Position numbers and translations under genes: made by a program. From Pseudobdellovibrio exovorus JSS (GTDB lineage Bacteria; Bdellovibrionota; Bdellovibrionia; Bdellovibrionales; Bdellovibrionaceae), in assembly GCF_000348725.1 (NCBI RefSeq), contig NC_020813.1, forward strand, positions 2,084,248-2,148,247: DNA of 64,000 nt. Direction: 5' to 3'. Below, piece by piece: positions 16,908 through 26,356 of this stretch. Numbering within the stretch: the first letter of the stretch is position 1; the number at the start of each line of letters is the position of its first letter. The notes beneath the pieces are model-generated. The model had not been told where the DNA came from. It made no database searches and was given only the letters and a program-made list of their open reading frames with translations.

Positions 16908-17714
16908 TCACTTCATCTTCAAAAAATGATACAGATTTGCAATTTCCTTAACAGAAAGCTCTTCTGCACGGACTTTATCACTTTTTTTGTTTTGCTCGAG
17001 CCAATCTTTAAACTTTGATTTGTCGTACTGCTGATTTAAAGCCGCTAAATTCGTACTTAAAACACGTCGGCGCTGCTGAAAGCACGCTTTTACAAAGGCC
17101 AGATACTCTGCCTTATTTTGAATTTCCGATGTACGCGGTAGGAATTTTAATACACGGCTCGACACTTTCGGCGCCGGCTTAAACTCACGCGAGCCGGCAT
17201 CACACACGGTGCTGATCTGCCAGAACTCTTGAGCTATGACCGACAGCATACCATAGTGTTCAGTCTGCGGCATCGCTCGAATTCTTTGCGCCACTTCTTT
17301 TTGAAACATCAGCACCATGGCCTGTAATTGGCTGTCATCCATGCTGCGTTCAATCACTAAAGAAGATGAAATCTGATAAGGCAGGTTACTGACCAGTAAG
17401 TAACTGGAACCAAAACTCCAGTCCATGCGTAAAGCATCGCCTTCGATCACATTCAGATTCTGCTGACGCCAAAATTCAGCCAGATGTCGATCTAATTCGA
17501 TTAACGTCAAATCCTTGTATTTTTCGGCAAGAAGATCTGTCAGAGCGCCACAACCAGGGCCAATTTCAAGAACCTTCTGAGGGCTTTCATCTGCAACGGC
17601 ATCTAAAATTTTATTGATGACACCATCAGAAACGAGGAAGTTCTGTCCCAATGACTTTTTAGCGATAATCTGCAATTCGGCTAAGCGTTTTTCAAGTCTT
17701 TCTAATGCTGTCAA
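16908..17714 (-). CDS. rsmA: 16S rRNA dimethyladenosine transferase
   Basis: The protein is 268 residues, usual for RsmA/KsgA. KKSLGQNFLVSDGVI near residue 18, SAM motif LEIGPGCGALTDLLA near 45, the catalytic NLPYQISS motif near 110 and a C-terminal helical domain with QRRRVL near 213 are all present. The enzyme dimethylates two adjacent adenosines in the 3' hairpin of 16S rRNA, a late step in small-subunit assembly. It follows tsaD by nine bases on the same strand and precedes smpB, so the three genes probably form one transcript. Confidence 0.96.
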   Translation of the reverse strand: MTALERLEKRLAELQIIAKKSLGQNFLVSDGVINKILDAVADESPQKVLEIGPGCGALTDLLAEKYKDLTLIELDRHLAEFWRQQNLNVIEGDALRMDWSFGSSYLLVSNLPYQISSSLVIERSMDDSQLQAMVLMFQKEVAQRIRAMPQTEHYGMLSVIAQEFWQISTVCDAGSREFKPAPKVSSRVLKFLPRTSEIQNKAEYLAFVKACFQQRRRVLSTNLAALNQQYDKSKFKDWLEQNKKSDKVRAEELSVKEIANLYHFLKMK

Positions 17715-17723
17715 CTTTCGCTC

Positions 17724-18773
17724 CTATTGCAAATCATAAGAAAAATCATTCTCATATAACTGCGGTGATGGCCCCATGCTGAGGTCATTTCTTTCACCAC
17801 GATTCAGTCGTAAAATACCTGTGTATCCAATCATCGCTGCATTGTCTGTACAGTAACGCAATGGAGGAATGACCACTTGATATTTAGGCTCTAAAGCTTG
17901 CGCCCGTGCTCTTAAGCGGCTATTCGCACTCACTCCCCCCGTAATCACAAGACGATTACATTGGTAGCGAGCGGCTGCCTTGGTCGCCTTGCTGATCAAG
18001 ACATCCACAATGGCTTCCTGAAAAGACGCACAAAGATGGTCCCGCTCGTGTTCAATTTGTTCCTGAGTCATGGTCTGCAAAAGGCGATGCGCGGATGACT
18101 TCAGGCCACTAAAACTCATCATCAGATTATCTTCATTCACCAAACTACGAGGAAACTGATACTTTTGAGGATCGCCTTGCTGCGCACACTTATCGACTTG
18201 CACTCCCCCCGGATATCCAAGACCGATCATCTTAGCAAATTTATCAAAGGCTTCTCCGGCAGCATCATCTTTGGTAGATCCGATGACAGTGTATTCAGAA
18301 AATGACTTCACCCAATATAAACTGCTGTGACCACCGCTGACAGCCAAAGCGATATACGGATAATTAAAGTCAGCTGGTGGAGCATAAGAATCATCTTTTA
18401 GAAATGGTGCTAATAGGTGTCCCTCAAGATGATTCACTCCAATTAATGGAATACCATAGGATTGCGAGATCGACTTCAATGTCATGATACCCACAATCAA
18501 CGAGCCAATTAAACCGGGACGATTGGTCACAACCAAACCCTCGATGTCTTTCCACGAGAGTTCCGATTTGTCTAATACGTGTTGAATTAAAGGCAGTAAA
18601 GCCACCGAGTGATTGCGACTGGCAATCTCGGGAACGATTCCTCCATAGGGAGCATGTTCTAAATCTTGATTCGCAGAAACTTGGCGTATGACGTAGCCTT
18701 GATCATCCACAATGGCAACAGAAGTGTCATCACAGCTGGTTTCAACGGATAAGACTCTTCTGATCTGGTTCAC
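17724..18773 (-). CDS. tsaD: tRNA N6-adenosine threonylcarbamoyltransferase
   Basis: At 349 residues this is a standard TsaD. ETSCDDTSVAIVD near the start, YGGIVPEIASRNH near residue 43, the metal-binding GVNHLEGH motif near 116, LAVSGGHSSLYWV near 147, and VITGGVSANSRLR near 275 are all visible. The protein transfers the threonylcarbamoyl group to A37 of tRNAs reading ANN codons, together with TsaB and TsaE, which are not in the window. It is four bases downstream of the cpoB-like gene; the cluster from pal to smpB seems to be one long unit. Confidence 0.97.
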   Translation of the reverse strand: MNQIRRVLSVETSCDDTSVAIVDDQGYVIRQVSANQDLEHAPYGGIVPEIASRNHSVALLPLIQHVLDKSELSWKDIEGLVVTNRPGLIGSLIVGIMTLKSISQSYGIPLIGVNHLEGHLLAPFLKDDSYAPPADFNYPYIALAVSGGHSSLYWVKSFSEYTVIGSTKDDAAGEAFDKFAKMIGLGYPGGVQVDKCAQQGDPQKYQFPRSLVNEDNLMMSFSGLKSSAHRLLQTMTQEQIEHERDHLCASFQEAIVDVLISKATKAAARYQCNRLVITGGVSANSRLRARAQALEPKYQVVIPPLRYCTDNAAMIGYTGILRLNRGERNDLSMGPSPQLYENDFSYDLQ

Positions 18774-18777
18774 ACAA

Positions 18778-19506
18778 TTACTTTTTCAATTTTGAAAGGC
18801 GGGAACGAGCACTCTTCCCCGCTTCGGTTTTAGAGTAATTAGCCACGACTTCTTCATAGAAAGCCATCGCTTCTTCTTTCATTCCTAACTCTTGGAAACT
18901 CACACCGATTCTGTATTTAGCATCAGCGATATTCTTACCTTTAGGAGACTCATCAGTATATTTTTGAAAATTTAAAATAGCCTTTTTCCATTCCTTACGA
19001 GCAAAGTGATCTTTTGCCACTTCGTAGGAATCTTTTTTCTTAGGTTCCACTACAGTTTCGGCAGATTCGTCTGCTTTCGGTTTTGTAATATCATCTAAGG
19101 CTTTATCTTCTGGCTTTGCAATAACAGTCGTGCTCGATAACTCGTGCTCTAACTTTTGTATTTGCAATTCCATTTTAGCCACAGCTTCTTGTAAAAGCGT
19201 AACCTTTTGCGCATCTTCAGATGGCGCTGCATTTTCTTTTTCTTGAATTAATGTACTTAATTGGTTTTCTAAAACTTCAACACGCCCATTTAAAGTGCGG
19301 ATGAGTTCATCTTTATCATCAAGAACCGCAGTGGTTTGTACAGCTTGTTCTCGTTGAATATTAGTGGACTGAATTTGAGCTAACTGATTATCAGCGTGTT
19401 TTTGCCCATAAAGATATTCTTGATCCTGTCCTGATAACTCTGAGCGAGTTTTTAAACACGAACTCAAAGCAATTAAAGACACTAACACTAAAATTTTTCG
19501 GATCAT
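18778..19506 (-). CDS. cpoB: CpoB/YbgF-like Tol-Pal coordinating lipoprotein
   Basis: The 242-residue protein starts with a lipoprotein signal (ALSSC; Cys at residue 17). A coiled-coil with heptads follows at about 60-130 (LIRTLNGRVEVLENQLSTL onward), then a low-complexity linker rich in Lys, Glu and Pro, and three TPR units at about 160-240 (AKDHFARKEWKKAILNFQKY, ADAKYRIGVSFQELG, EAMAFYEEVVANY). This coiled-coil plus TPR layout is that of CpoB, although classical CpoB is a soluble periplasmic protein while this one is lipidated. Context with pal supports the call. CpoB coordinates peptidoglycan synthesis with outer-membrane constriction. Confidence 0.8.
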   Translation of the reverse strand: MIRKILVLVSLIALSSCLKTRSELSGQDQEYLYGQKHADNQLAQIQSTNIQREQAVQTTAVLDDKDELIRTLNGRVEVLENQLSTLIQEKENAAPSEDAQKVTLLQEAVAKMELQIQKLEHELSSTTVIAKPEDKALDDITKPKADESAETVVEPKKKDSYEVAKDHFARKEWKKAILNFQKYTDESPKGKNIADAKYRIGVSFQELGMKEEAMAFYEEVVANYSKTEAGKSARSRLSKLKK

Positions 19507-19811
19507 AAAATCTCTCCGTTGCGTTGACGAATCAATCGTGCAGAGTTTTCTGCTTTCTCGGCTGCTGAGCGGGCTTTATTAAATAGATCTAGCGCTTGAT
19601 CATATTCCCGTTCTCTGTAAAGGATACGCGCTTGTCTGAAAGCTTCTTCTGCCTCATGCCACAAAGAAGGGGCATAGCGAACGGCCTGAACGGCTCTGGC
19701 AGACTTAATGGCCGTGTCGGCCAATGTGTATTCAAGAATAGGTGGAGGGGTATGCACGCAAGCACTCAGTGTGATTGCAAATACTAAAATAACTCCTCTC
19801 CACCAACTCAT
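19503..19811 (-). CDS. DUF4398-type small lipoprotein
   Basis: The 102-residue protein has a lipoprotein signal (ITLSAC, Cys at residue 18) and a helical DUF4398-like body: a helix with AIKSARAVQAVRYAPSLWHEA, then EAFRQARILYREREYDQALDLFNKAR, which resembles a TPR-like hairpin. Such proteins often sit next to OmpA/Pal-family genes. The gene overlaps the start of the cpoB-like gene by four bases and begins 17 bases after pal. A role at the outer membrane is likely from lipidation and context; the molecular function is unknown. Confidence 0.82.
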   Translation of the reverse strand: MSWWRGVILVFAITLSACVHTPPPILEYTLADTAIKSARAVQAVRYAPSLWHEAEEAFRQARILYREREYDQALDLFNKARSAAEKAENSARLIRQRNGEIL

Positions 19812-19827
19812 CAGATACCTAAATCAA

Positions 19828-20331
19828 TTACTGTGCTACGAAGTTAGCACGACGGTTTAAAGCTAAATCGCTTTCAGATTCACCACGAGTAAGAGGTCTC
19901 TCTTTACCATAGCTCACAGTAGATAAGCGGTTACCAGCGATACCTAAACCAACTAGCATTTGCTTAACTTTGTTAGCGCGTCTTTCACCTAAAGCCAAAT
20001 TGTACTCAGTAGAGCCTCTTTGGTCACAGTGACCTTCGATAATCAATTGAGCTGAAGAATTTGTTTTCAACCATTGAGCGTTGCCTTCTAACTTTTGTTG
20101 TTCGCCATCAGATAGAACATCACTGTCATATTTGAATCTTACAGTTTGAACGCCTGGGATTAAACCCGCGTCACTTCCTGTAGCTGCAAATCCCATTGAT
20201 GAATCTACTGCAACTGTTCCACCAGATGCTGTTGTTTCTGAAGTCACGCCTGAATCTGTGTTGCTGCTTCTGAACAGCGCACAACCAGAAACCATCGAGA
20301 CAATCGCTAATGATAACAATAACTTTTTCAT
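19828..20331 (-). CDS. pal: peptidoglycan-associated lipoprotein Pal
   Basis: The 167-residue protein has a lipoprotein signal (MVSGC, Cys at residue 17), a Ser/Thr/Gly-rich linker, and an OmpA-like domain from about residue 60. The motif LIIEGHCDQRGSTEYNLALG near 96 and RANKVKQMLVGLGI carry the Asp and Arg that bind diaminopimelate of peptidoglycan. Pal holds the outer membrane to the cell wall with the Tol system; tolQRAB are not in the window. The ATG has a GGAGT site just upstream. It is probably the first gene of the minus-strand unit that runs to smpB. Confidence 0.95.
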   Translation of the reverse strand: MKKLLLSLAIVSMVSGCALFRSSNTDSGVTSETTASGGTVAVDSSMGFAATGSDAGLIPGVQTVRFKYDSDVLSDGEQQKLEGNAQWLKTNSSAQLIIEGHCDQRGSTEYNLALGERRANKVKQMLVGLGIAGNRLSTVSYGKERPLTRGESESDLALNRRANFVAQ

Positions 20332-20425
20332 GTTTTACTCCTTCGTAAATTAAACTTAAACTTTACTGCTTATCCTGACAAACTTTAATAGACAAGTCAC
20401 ACATTACTAGCCAAAATGTAGGCGA

Positions 20426-23281
20426 ATGAAACTTATTATTTTTCTTAGTGCGCTTGTCTTTGCATTTTTCAATGGCAGCATTTCCCTCGCCCAACGGATA
20501 GGACACGCAAACGAAAACTGGAAAATCATTAAAACTGCGCACTTTGACGTCATTGTTTCTGCTAAGCAGCAAGACCTAGGTCTACACTATGCATCAGTAG
20601 CCGAAAAAGCCTATCAAAGACTGTCGCAAATCTTCACGCAAAACACTGAACGTATCATCCTTATTGTCAACGATACGACTGATATTACCAATGGATATGC
20701 GACTCGTATTCCCTACCCTCACATCATGGCTTTCACTGTACCCGCAAATGATCATGACTCTCTATCCGAGTCCGGAGAATGGGCGCGCGAACTTATCGTA
20801 CATGAGTTAACCCACATTCTTCAGTTCGAACCCGCCACTGGATTTTACTCTGTCTTACGACCTCTGTTCGGAACCATCATTGCCCCGAATCTCTTGATGC
20901 CTCTTTGGTGGAAAGAGGGAATGGCAGTAGAGCTAGAAACCCAGTTGACCCCAAGAGGCCGACTGCGCTCGACCTACCAAGATGCGATGATCCGCAGTTG
21001 GACTTTAGATGATAGCCTGTTGCAATTCACCTTACCCCAAGCGAATGAAGCTCTGCCCTCGTGGCCCTATGGCTCACGCCCCTATGTTTTCGGATCGCTC
21101 TTCTTCAGTCAGTTAAACTATACAACGAAAGACATTAAGTCTTCTGCCTACCTTGCCAACCGCCAAGGAGAGCGCGTTCCCTATTTTGTTGAAACCCCAA
21201 TGCAAGAGCTGACCCAAGGTTCTTACGAACAACTTTACAACGCCGCACTTGAAGACAATAAAGCAAATGCCAAGGCGCAAATTCAAATGTTGAACGCGGC
21301 CCCGTTAAGCGAACTGCAAGAGGTGCCGCAAAACAACTTAACTTCTCTTCGCCCTACCTACTCGCATCCATTTTCACTTTTAGCATTTATTCAAAGTACT
21401 GATGGCAAAGACCGCATACATGTTCAGGCACTTAATGGTGATAGCCTGAATCTTAAACGTCTTCCCTCTGAAGGTATCCAAAGTCTTGAGTTTCACCCGA
21501 CCGAAAAAAAATTACTCTACACGAAAACTGATCTTGTCGACTCTTACCATAATTTTTCCAATGTCTACGTCTATGATCTGGAAACGCAAAGATCTAAAAA
21601 AATCGACAACACCCAAAGAGCACGGGCGGCATCTTACTCGGACGATGGCTCGCAGATCACTTATGTGACAACCTTTGGCGGGCAGACCCAAATCCGAACA
21701 CTGAACTTGGATACCAATACCTCTCGCTTTGTCATTAACTCGACTGTACACAGTCGCTATGAATCACCGATATTCTGGGACAATAACACTCTGCTAGCGG
21801 TGAAGATTTCACGCGATGGTGACAGAAAATTAGTTCGCTTGAATTTACAAAATAATACCGAGTCTGTAGCGACCTTACAAATGCCGCAGATCCGTTTCTT
21901 GAAAAAGATCAACAACAGCCTTTACTTCACTTCAACTGCAAATGGCGTTAATAATCTTTATAAATCTACAAACCTAGAAACAGCGCAGCCCATTTCCCAC
22001 TTGATGACGGGGACATGGAGTTTCGACATTGATCCTACCGAAACACAGGCATGGGTTTCCGTTATGACGAGCTCTGGTTTTAAAGTGCAAAAGCTTACTT
22101 TAAAACCAGAAGGCTTAAGTCACCCTCTTCCTAAAATCAGCAATACTATCGCAGATCGCTATACTTTCCAAGAAGCTCAGTATGAACCTATCCGATATTC
22201 TTTGAAAGACTATGGAGCTTCTTCGTACCTTTTACCGAGCTATTGGATTCCGTTTGTCTCGACAAGTACGTCCTCTAGAGGAATTTATTTATTGGCCCAA
22301 ACCTCTGGGCACGACCCTTTAAATCGCCACGTCTATTCATTAGCGGTCGGCTATGAAACTGAACTGAACCGCGCCGACTTTAATGGCGTCTATCGCAACT
22401 CAACTACTTCGGTCCCATTTCAAATTAGCTCTTTGGTCTACAGCCGTGCGGTGGGAAATACTCGTAATATCGTACAGACAACAACACATGCGCTGTCGCT
22501 TTTACCCGATATGTTTTGGTTCAACAAAAATGTATCGGCTGAAATCGGCGTCCAACTTCAGGAAGTTGACTATACAACTAAGTCAGAACACTGGGGACCA
22601 TTCCTGCAAGCCTCGTATCAAGATTATGAGCAGACTCTTTTTCAAATCTCTCCGGAAAATGGCTGGGGCGGAATTTTAAAATTTGAAAAGAATTATAAAC
22701 TAAAAGATGAAAGCCTGAATGGCATAGCCCGTGACTACGAAAAAGCTTCGGCCACACTGATTGGCTTCACTTCCTATGGCCTCCCCGAACATCACGCCAT
22801 CAAAGCGGCAGCAAGTGGGCTAATGACTTTTTCTGGAGTCGCTGGTCGCTATGGAGCTAGCAGTGCTTCACAATTCCTGATGCATGATGCTCTTGTAGGC
22901 TCTCAATTCGTCAATCGCGCTTATGCTCCGGCACAGTTTTATGGGCGCAGTATGTGGGCCGCCAATATTGAATATCGTTTTCCGCTAACAGAAATCAACA
23001 CGGGTTCAGGTTCAGATCCTTACTTCCTCAAACGACTTTCGGGAGCTGTAGTGGTGGATGGACTCGGAGTCGAAGGTGCTGGGATGGAAGAAGACCTTGT
23101 GACTCCTCGAGCTTTATCTTTGAATGAAAGCATCTGGGGAACTGGGGCCGAGATTAAATTGGAAACAACAATCGGATATATTTTACCTATGAATTTTGTA
23201 CTCGGTTACTACCATCCCCACTCTCCTGTTTTCGCGTCGTCGGGACACCTTGGACTGTCTTTACAGATAGGTGGCTTTTAG
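20426..23281 (+). CDS. outer-membrane metallopeptidase / beta-propeller / barrel protein
   Basis: The 951-residue protein has a signal peptide (cleavage near residue 22) and three parts. A gluzincin-type peptidase domain at about 30-280 carries HELTH at 126-130 and the third-ligand region WWKEGMAVELE with Glu164. A TolB-like propeller at about 300-580 has repeats of the form LxxxPDGxxxxxT (for example ASYSDDGSQITYVT). The C-terminal 350 residues consist of alternating strands and end in LGLSLQIGGF, with a terminal Phe, as expected of an outer-membrane barrel. All three are read from motifs, not a search. It would be a surface-anchored protease with its active domain in the periplasm or outside. 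It is divergent from pal. Confidence 0.78.
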   Translation: MKLIIFLSALVFAFFNGSISLAQRIGHANENWKIIKTAHFDVIVSAKQQDLGLHYASVAEKAYQRLSQIFTQNTERIILIVNDTTDITNGYATRIPYPHIMAFTVPANDHDSLSESGEWARELIVHELTHILQFEPATGFYSVLRPLFGTIIAPNLLMPLWWKEGMAVELETQLTPRGRLRSTYQDAMIRSWTLDDSLLQFTLPQANEALPSWPYGSRPYVFGSLFFSQLNYTTKDIKSSAYLANRQGERVPYFVETPMQELTQGSYEQLYNAALEDNKANAKAQIQMLNAAPLSELQEVPQNNLTSLRPTYSHPFSLLAFIQSTDGKDRIHVQALNGDSLNLKRLPSEGIQSLEFHPTEKKLLYTKTDLVDSYHNFSNVYVYDLETQRSKKIDNTQRARAASYSDDGSQITYVTTFGGQTQIRTLNLDTNTSRFVINSTVHSRYESPIFWDNNTLLAVKISRDGDRKLVRLNLQNNTESVATLQMPQIRFLKKINNSLYFTSTANGVNNLYKSTNLETAQPISHLMTGTWSFDIDPTETQAWVSVMTSSGFKVQKLTLKPEGLSHPLPKISNTIADRYTFQEAQYEPIRYSLKDYGASSYLLPSYWIPFVSTSTSSRGIYLLAQTSGHDPLNRHVYSLAVGYETELNRADFNGVYRNSTTSVPFQISSLVYSRAVGNTRNIVQTTTHALSLLPDMFWFNKNVSAEIGVQLQEVDYTTKSEHWGPFLQASYQDYEQTLFQISPENGWGGILKFEKNYKLKDESLNGIARDYEKASATLIGFTSYGLPEHHAIKAAASGLMTFSGVAGRYGASSASQFLMHDALVGSQFVNRAYAPAQFYGRSMWAANIEYRFPLTEINTGSGSDPYFLKRLSGAVVVDGLGVEGAGMEEDLVTPRALSLNESIWGTGAEIKLETTIGYILPMNFVLGYYHPHSPVFASSGHLGLSLQIGGF

Positions 23282-23292
23282 TTTGACAAAAA

Positions 23293-23304
23293 GGACCTTG
23301 GTCC
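23293..23304. promoter_or_regulatory. GGACC-TT-GGTCC palindrome
   Basis: A perfect 12-base palindrome lies 30 bases before the start of the 173-aa gene. Similar GGTC-core elements occur in front of flagellar genes (see findings). It could be an operator, but this is only a sequence observation. Confidence 0.25.
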
Positions 23305-23330
23305 GGAAAAATGAACAAGAGTGAGGTGCC

Positions 23331-23852
23331 ATGATGGAAACCAATAGATATGAAAATAAGACGTGGATTCGCGAACTTGTTTCAGCCGATGAGCAAATCG
23401 AAAAATCGGTGATGATCGATATGAACCTAGGATTGGATACTCAACGTATTTTAGTTAACGAAACTATCGCTTACCTTTTACGCCTAAAAGGTGACTTTGC
23501 GGAAGCCTCTGCCAGCTTTAACGAACTGAAGCCCACCGCTTTAGGCCGTATCAAAATCTATGGGATTGCTAAAACTCATGCTGATTTCATGTTATTCCGC
23601 AACGGCTACAAAATGATCTTTTCGATCAAAAATGCAGGCCTGATCAGCATCCGTTTTCACTACGTAGGTAACCTTGCTATCCCACAACCTCAACAAAAAG
23701 AAAATGTGACGATCGTAATGGACGAGCAACTGATCGAAGCTAAATGGGGCGCATTTGAAGAAGTTCTATGGACCTACAAGGGCCAAGGATTCAAACCGGA
23801 ATACCTTGTGCGCCACTACATGACTGTCTTTATCAAAGAAAGCTCACGCTAA
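23331..23852 (+). CDS. hypothetical 173-aa protein
   Basis: No family is recognised. The protein is soluble by appearance, without signal or membrane helix, with an N-terminal helical half (EQIEKSVMIDMNLGLDTQRILVN) and a C-terminal beta-rich half (MLFRNGYKMIFSIKNAGLISIRFHY). Two adjacent ATG codons (23331 and 23334) follow a GTGAGGTG binding site; the second is equally possible. It follows the peptidase gene by 49 bases on the same strand, separated by a GGTCC palindrome. A composite terminator follows. Confidence 0.7.
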   Translation: MMETNRYENKTWIRELVSADEQIEKSVMIDMNLGLDTQRILVNETIAYLLRLKGDFAEASASFNELKPTALGRIKIYGIAKTHADFMLFRNGYKMIFSIKNAGLISIRFHYVGNLAIPQPQQKENVTIVMDEQLIEAKWGAFEEVLWTYKGQGFKPEYLVRHYMTVFIKESSR

Positions 23853-23920
23853 TTAATGGCCTCACTGTAGGCCGCTTTGTAGACCACTTTGCAGACCACA
23901 CTGATAAATTTGATCATTTA

Positions 23921-23971
23921 TAAAATATAAAAAAGCCAAAACATAAAACCGCTAAAATATAAAAAAGCCAA
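23921..23971. repeat. 19-bp direct repeat ending in terminator half-site
   Basis: TAAAATATAAAAAAGCCAA occurs at 23921-23939 and again at 23953-23971. Its AAAAAAGCCAA end is the left arm of the terminator stem; three GGCTTTTTT copies follow, so either left arm could pair with several right arms. Confidence 0.8.
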
Positions 23972-23992
23972 GTCTCTGAACTTGGCTTTTTT
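23961..23992. terminator. bidirectional rho-independent terminator
   Basis: AAAAAAGCCAAG (23961-23972) pairs with CTTGGCTTTTTT (23981-23992) around an eight-base loop. A-rich left and T-rich right arms serve both the plus-strand 173-aa gene and the minus-strand VWA lipoprotein gene, which converge here. Extra TTGGCTTTTTT copies continue to 24016. Confidence 0.9.
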
Positions 23993-24040
23993 TTGGCTTT
24001 TTTTATGGCTTTTTTGTTTTCTAGTATCGGAAGAAGGGAA

Positions 24041-26356
24041 TTAACTGCGAGGGCAGTTATATTCCACTTTCACTGTTCTACCTGCTGGAATTGCAGGGCT
24101 GAACACAACACTGTTATTTTGTAACTGAGTGGCTACTGAAGACATCGATGGAGTAATCGTCACATTGATTTGACCTACAGGAGCACACTCTAGAGGAATC
24201 GACGCCAACGAGTTTACGATACGATCTTTAAAGTAGTATAAGTTTGTCGAGTAATCATTAGCACAGATACTTGCAACACCACCACCTGTTAACTGCGACA
24301 ACTCATTATACTTGTAACCATAGTGTGATTTTGCTGCGCCCGCATCCTGAGCTGCCATACACTGTGAATCGCCCGGTCTTACGATAATAGAGTTGAAAGT
24401 CACACGTTTATCCACACCAAACTGCTGTCTGATCTTATTAACAAAGCTTTGTGGTTGATCGTCGGCCTCAAGAGGTTTGTACTCCCCTTGGTAGTACTGT
24501 AATGACGAGTTACCACCCACAGATCTTACGTCCTCATCCGAAATCACGATCACAGCTAAAGAAGCATCGTCACGATAACAGCCGTTGTACGGAGCATATT
24601 CCACACTCCACCATGCGGCTTTAATACCACGCTCATCATCTGTATTCGCCCAACCAGCCCCGATAGCCGCGATTGTACTTGTAAAGATGCTGTATGGATC
24701 TGTAGCTCCGGCCTTCATTAACCATGCTGGCGAACCTAAGTAGCCAACCCAGTTACGAGAAGCTCCCCAATAGAAAGTTCCGTTATTGTAGGCATCCTGT
24801 GAGCGCGTTACCGTCGCACACATTTGCCAGTCGACCCCAGAGGCCGTTAAATCTTGTACGAAACCCTGTAGTCTTTGAGCTAATTTTGTATTTTCAGGAG
24901 CCATTGAGTTCGAGTCATCCACAACAACCAAGATATCCACTTTGTTGTCTGTCACTTGAACTAATTTTTCGAAGACCACAGGACGAAGTGGATCATTTGC
25001 AGTCGCCACTGTCACTTCTAGCGGAGATGGACTCACATACGCATTGTATCCCGGTGCTGAAGCTGTCAAATAGATGAAGTAAGTTCCTAAACCAGCACCA
25101 ATGAAGTTACCAGTAGAAGAAGCTCCATTTAAGCCTCCGATAGTCACAGCACTTCCCGCTTTGAACACACTCCATGTATGAGTCACTGTTGAAGGGTTAC
25201 ATCCAGAAGTTACCAATGGATTGTTACCGCTCGGAGTAATCGTAACCGCCACAGATGTATTATTTAAACGTGGAGCACAACTCAATGTCTGAGTCGGACC
25301 CGTGTTATCTACTGTGATACTCAACGGAGTTGTTGTACTCCAGTTGCTGTGGTTAGGTGCACTTGCTGTTAGATAAATTAAATAAGTACCAGTTCCAAGT
25401 CCTAAGAAATTAGGATTTGAATTGGCTCCGCTTAAACCTGGCACTGTTACATTGCTTCCATTTTTAGTAACAGTCCATGTGTACTGAACTGCAGAGGGAG
25501 CACAGTTACCGCTAATTAAAGGATTCGGAGAACTTGAAGTCACAGTTAAATTTGTCAATGAACCATTGATACGCGGATTACACTGAATAGCCGCAATCGG
25601 TGTTGGATCATCTTGCACTGTCACCACTAATGGTGATGAGCTTTGCCAGTGAGTTGAACCTGTGGCTACCGCATATAAAGAGATACGATAAACACCTGGT
25701 CCATAAGATTTAATATTTGGAGTCGAAGAAGCTCCACTCAAACCTGCGATAGTAAAGTTAGAACCATCTTTTGTTGCCGTCCAAATATAGGTAGCAGCAG
25801 CAGGAGTACAATTTGCTGTGATCGCAGGGTTGCTATCGCTAGCACGTACCACCACACTTGTCTGAGTTCCATTTAATTTAGGATCACAAGTTAAGCTGTT
25901 ACCGACTCCAGAACCAGGAACGATAAATTCCAAAGGAGTAGTCGCATTGTAAGGATTTAACCCATTACCCGTTTTACCTGCTGTTAGATATACGTAGTAG
26001 TTACCTTGACCCAAAACAGTGAAATTCACATCTGAAGGATTGGCATTTTCTAGGCCTGGGATAGAGTTCGTAATAACAGTGCCATCAGCTTTTTTAACAA
26101 CCCATGTGTAATCTACATCTGTAGGGGCACAGTTAGATTGAATTGAAGGGTAGTTTGCCGTTAAGGATGTGTACGTAAATGTCGTCAAAGCTCCATTGAT
26201 CTTAGGATCACAGGCAACCGTTGAAGCAATACAGGCATCACCACTACAATTAGTTGCTACAGAGACATTATCTGAACGTGTAAATTTGACCGGTGCACAC
26301 GACGAAAGAAATAGAAATACCCCAGCAACCAACAAAGCCATTCTTGTTATCATCAT
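24041..26356 (-). CDS. lipoprotein with PKD-like repeats and a VWA domain
   Basis: I place the start at the ATG ending at 26356, not 39 bases upstream, because AGGGGAAG lies five bases before it and a lipoprotein signal (FLFLSSC) follows directly. Four repeats of about 95 residues follow, each with CxPxxNG, a TWxxxK strand and a GxGTYxIYLTA strand, resembling PKD/Ig-like folds. Next comes a VWA domain with a DDSNSM metal site (DxSxS form). The C-terminus returns to a short beta-rich segment. The build suggests a cell-surface adhesin or binding protein. It would be outer-membrane anchored. Domain names are from pattern reading. Confidence 0.78.
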   Translation of the reverse strand: MMITRMALLVAGVFLFLSSCAPVKFTRSDNVSVATNCSGDACIASTVACDPKINGALTTFTYTSLTANYPSIQSNCAPTDVDYTWVVKKADGTVITNSIPGLENANPSDVNFTVLGQGNYYVYLTAGKTGNGLNPYNATTPLEFIVPGSGVGNSLTCDPKLNGTQTSVVVRASDSNPAITANCTPAAATYIWTATKDGSNFTIAGLSGASSTPNIKSYGPGVYRISLYAVATGSTHWQSSSPLVVTVQDDPTPIAAIQCNPRINGSLTNLTVTSSSPNPLISGNCAPSAVQYTWTVTKNGSNVTVPGLSGANSNPNFLGLGTGTYLIYLTASAPNHSNWSTTTPLSITVDNTGPTQTLSCAPRLNNTSVAVTITPSGNNPLVTSGCNPSTVTHTWSVFKAGSAVTIGGLNGASSTGNFIGAGLGTYFIYLTASAPGYNAYVSPSPLEVTVATANDPLRPVVFEKLVQVTDNKVDILVVVDDSNSMAPENTKLAQRLQGFVQDLTASGVDWQMCATVTRSQDAYNNGTFYWGASRNWVGYLGSPAWLMKAGATDPYSIFTSTIAAIGAGWANTDDERGIKAAWWSVEYAPYNGCYRDDASLAVIVISDEDVRSVGGNSSLQYYQGEYKPLEADDQPQSFVNKIRQQFGVDKRVTFNSIIVRPGDSQCMAAQDAGAAKSHYGYKYNELSQLTGGGVASICANDYSTNLYYFKDRIVNSLASIPLECAPVGQINVTITPSMSSVATQLQNNSVVFSPAIPAGRTVKVEYNCPRS

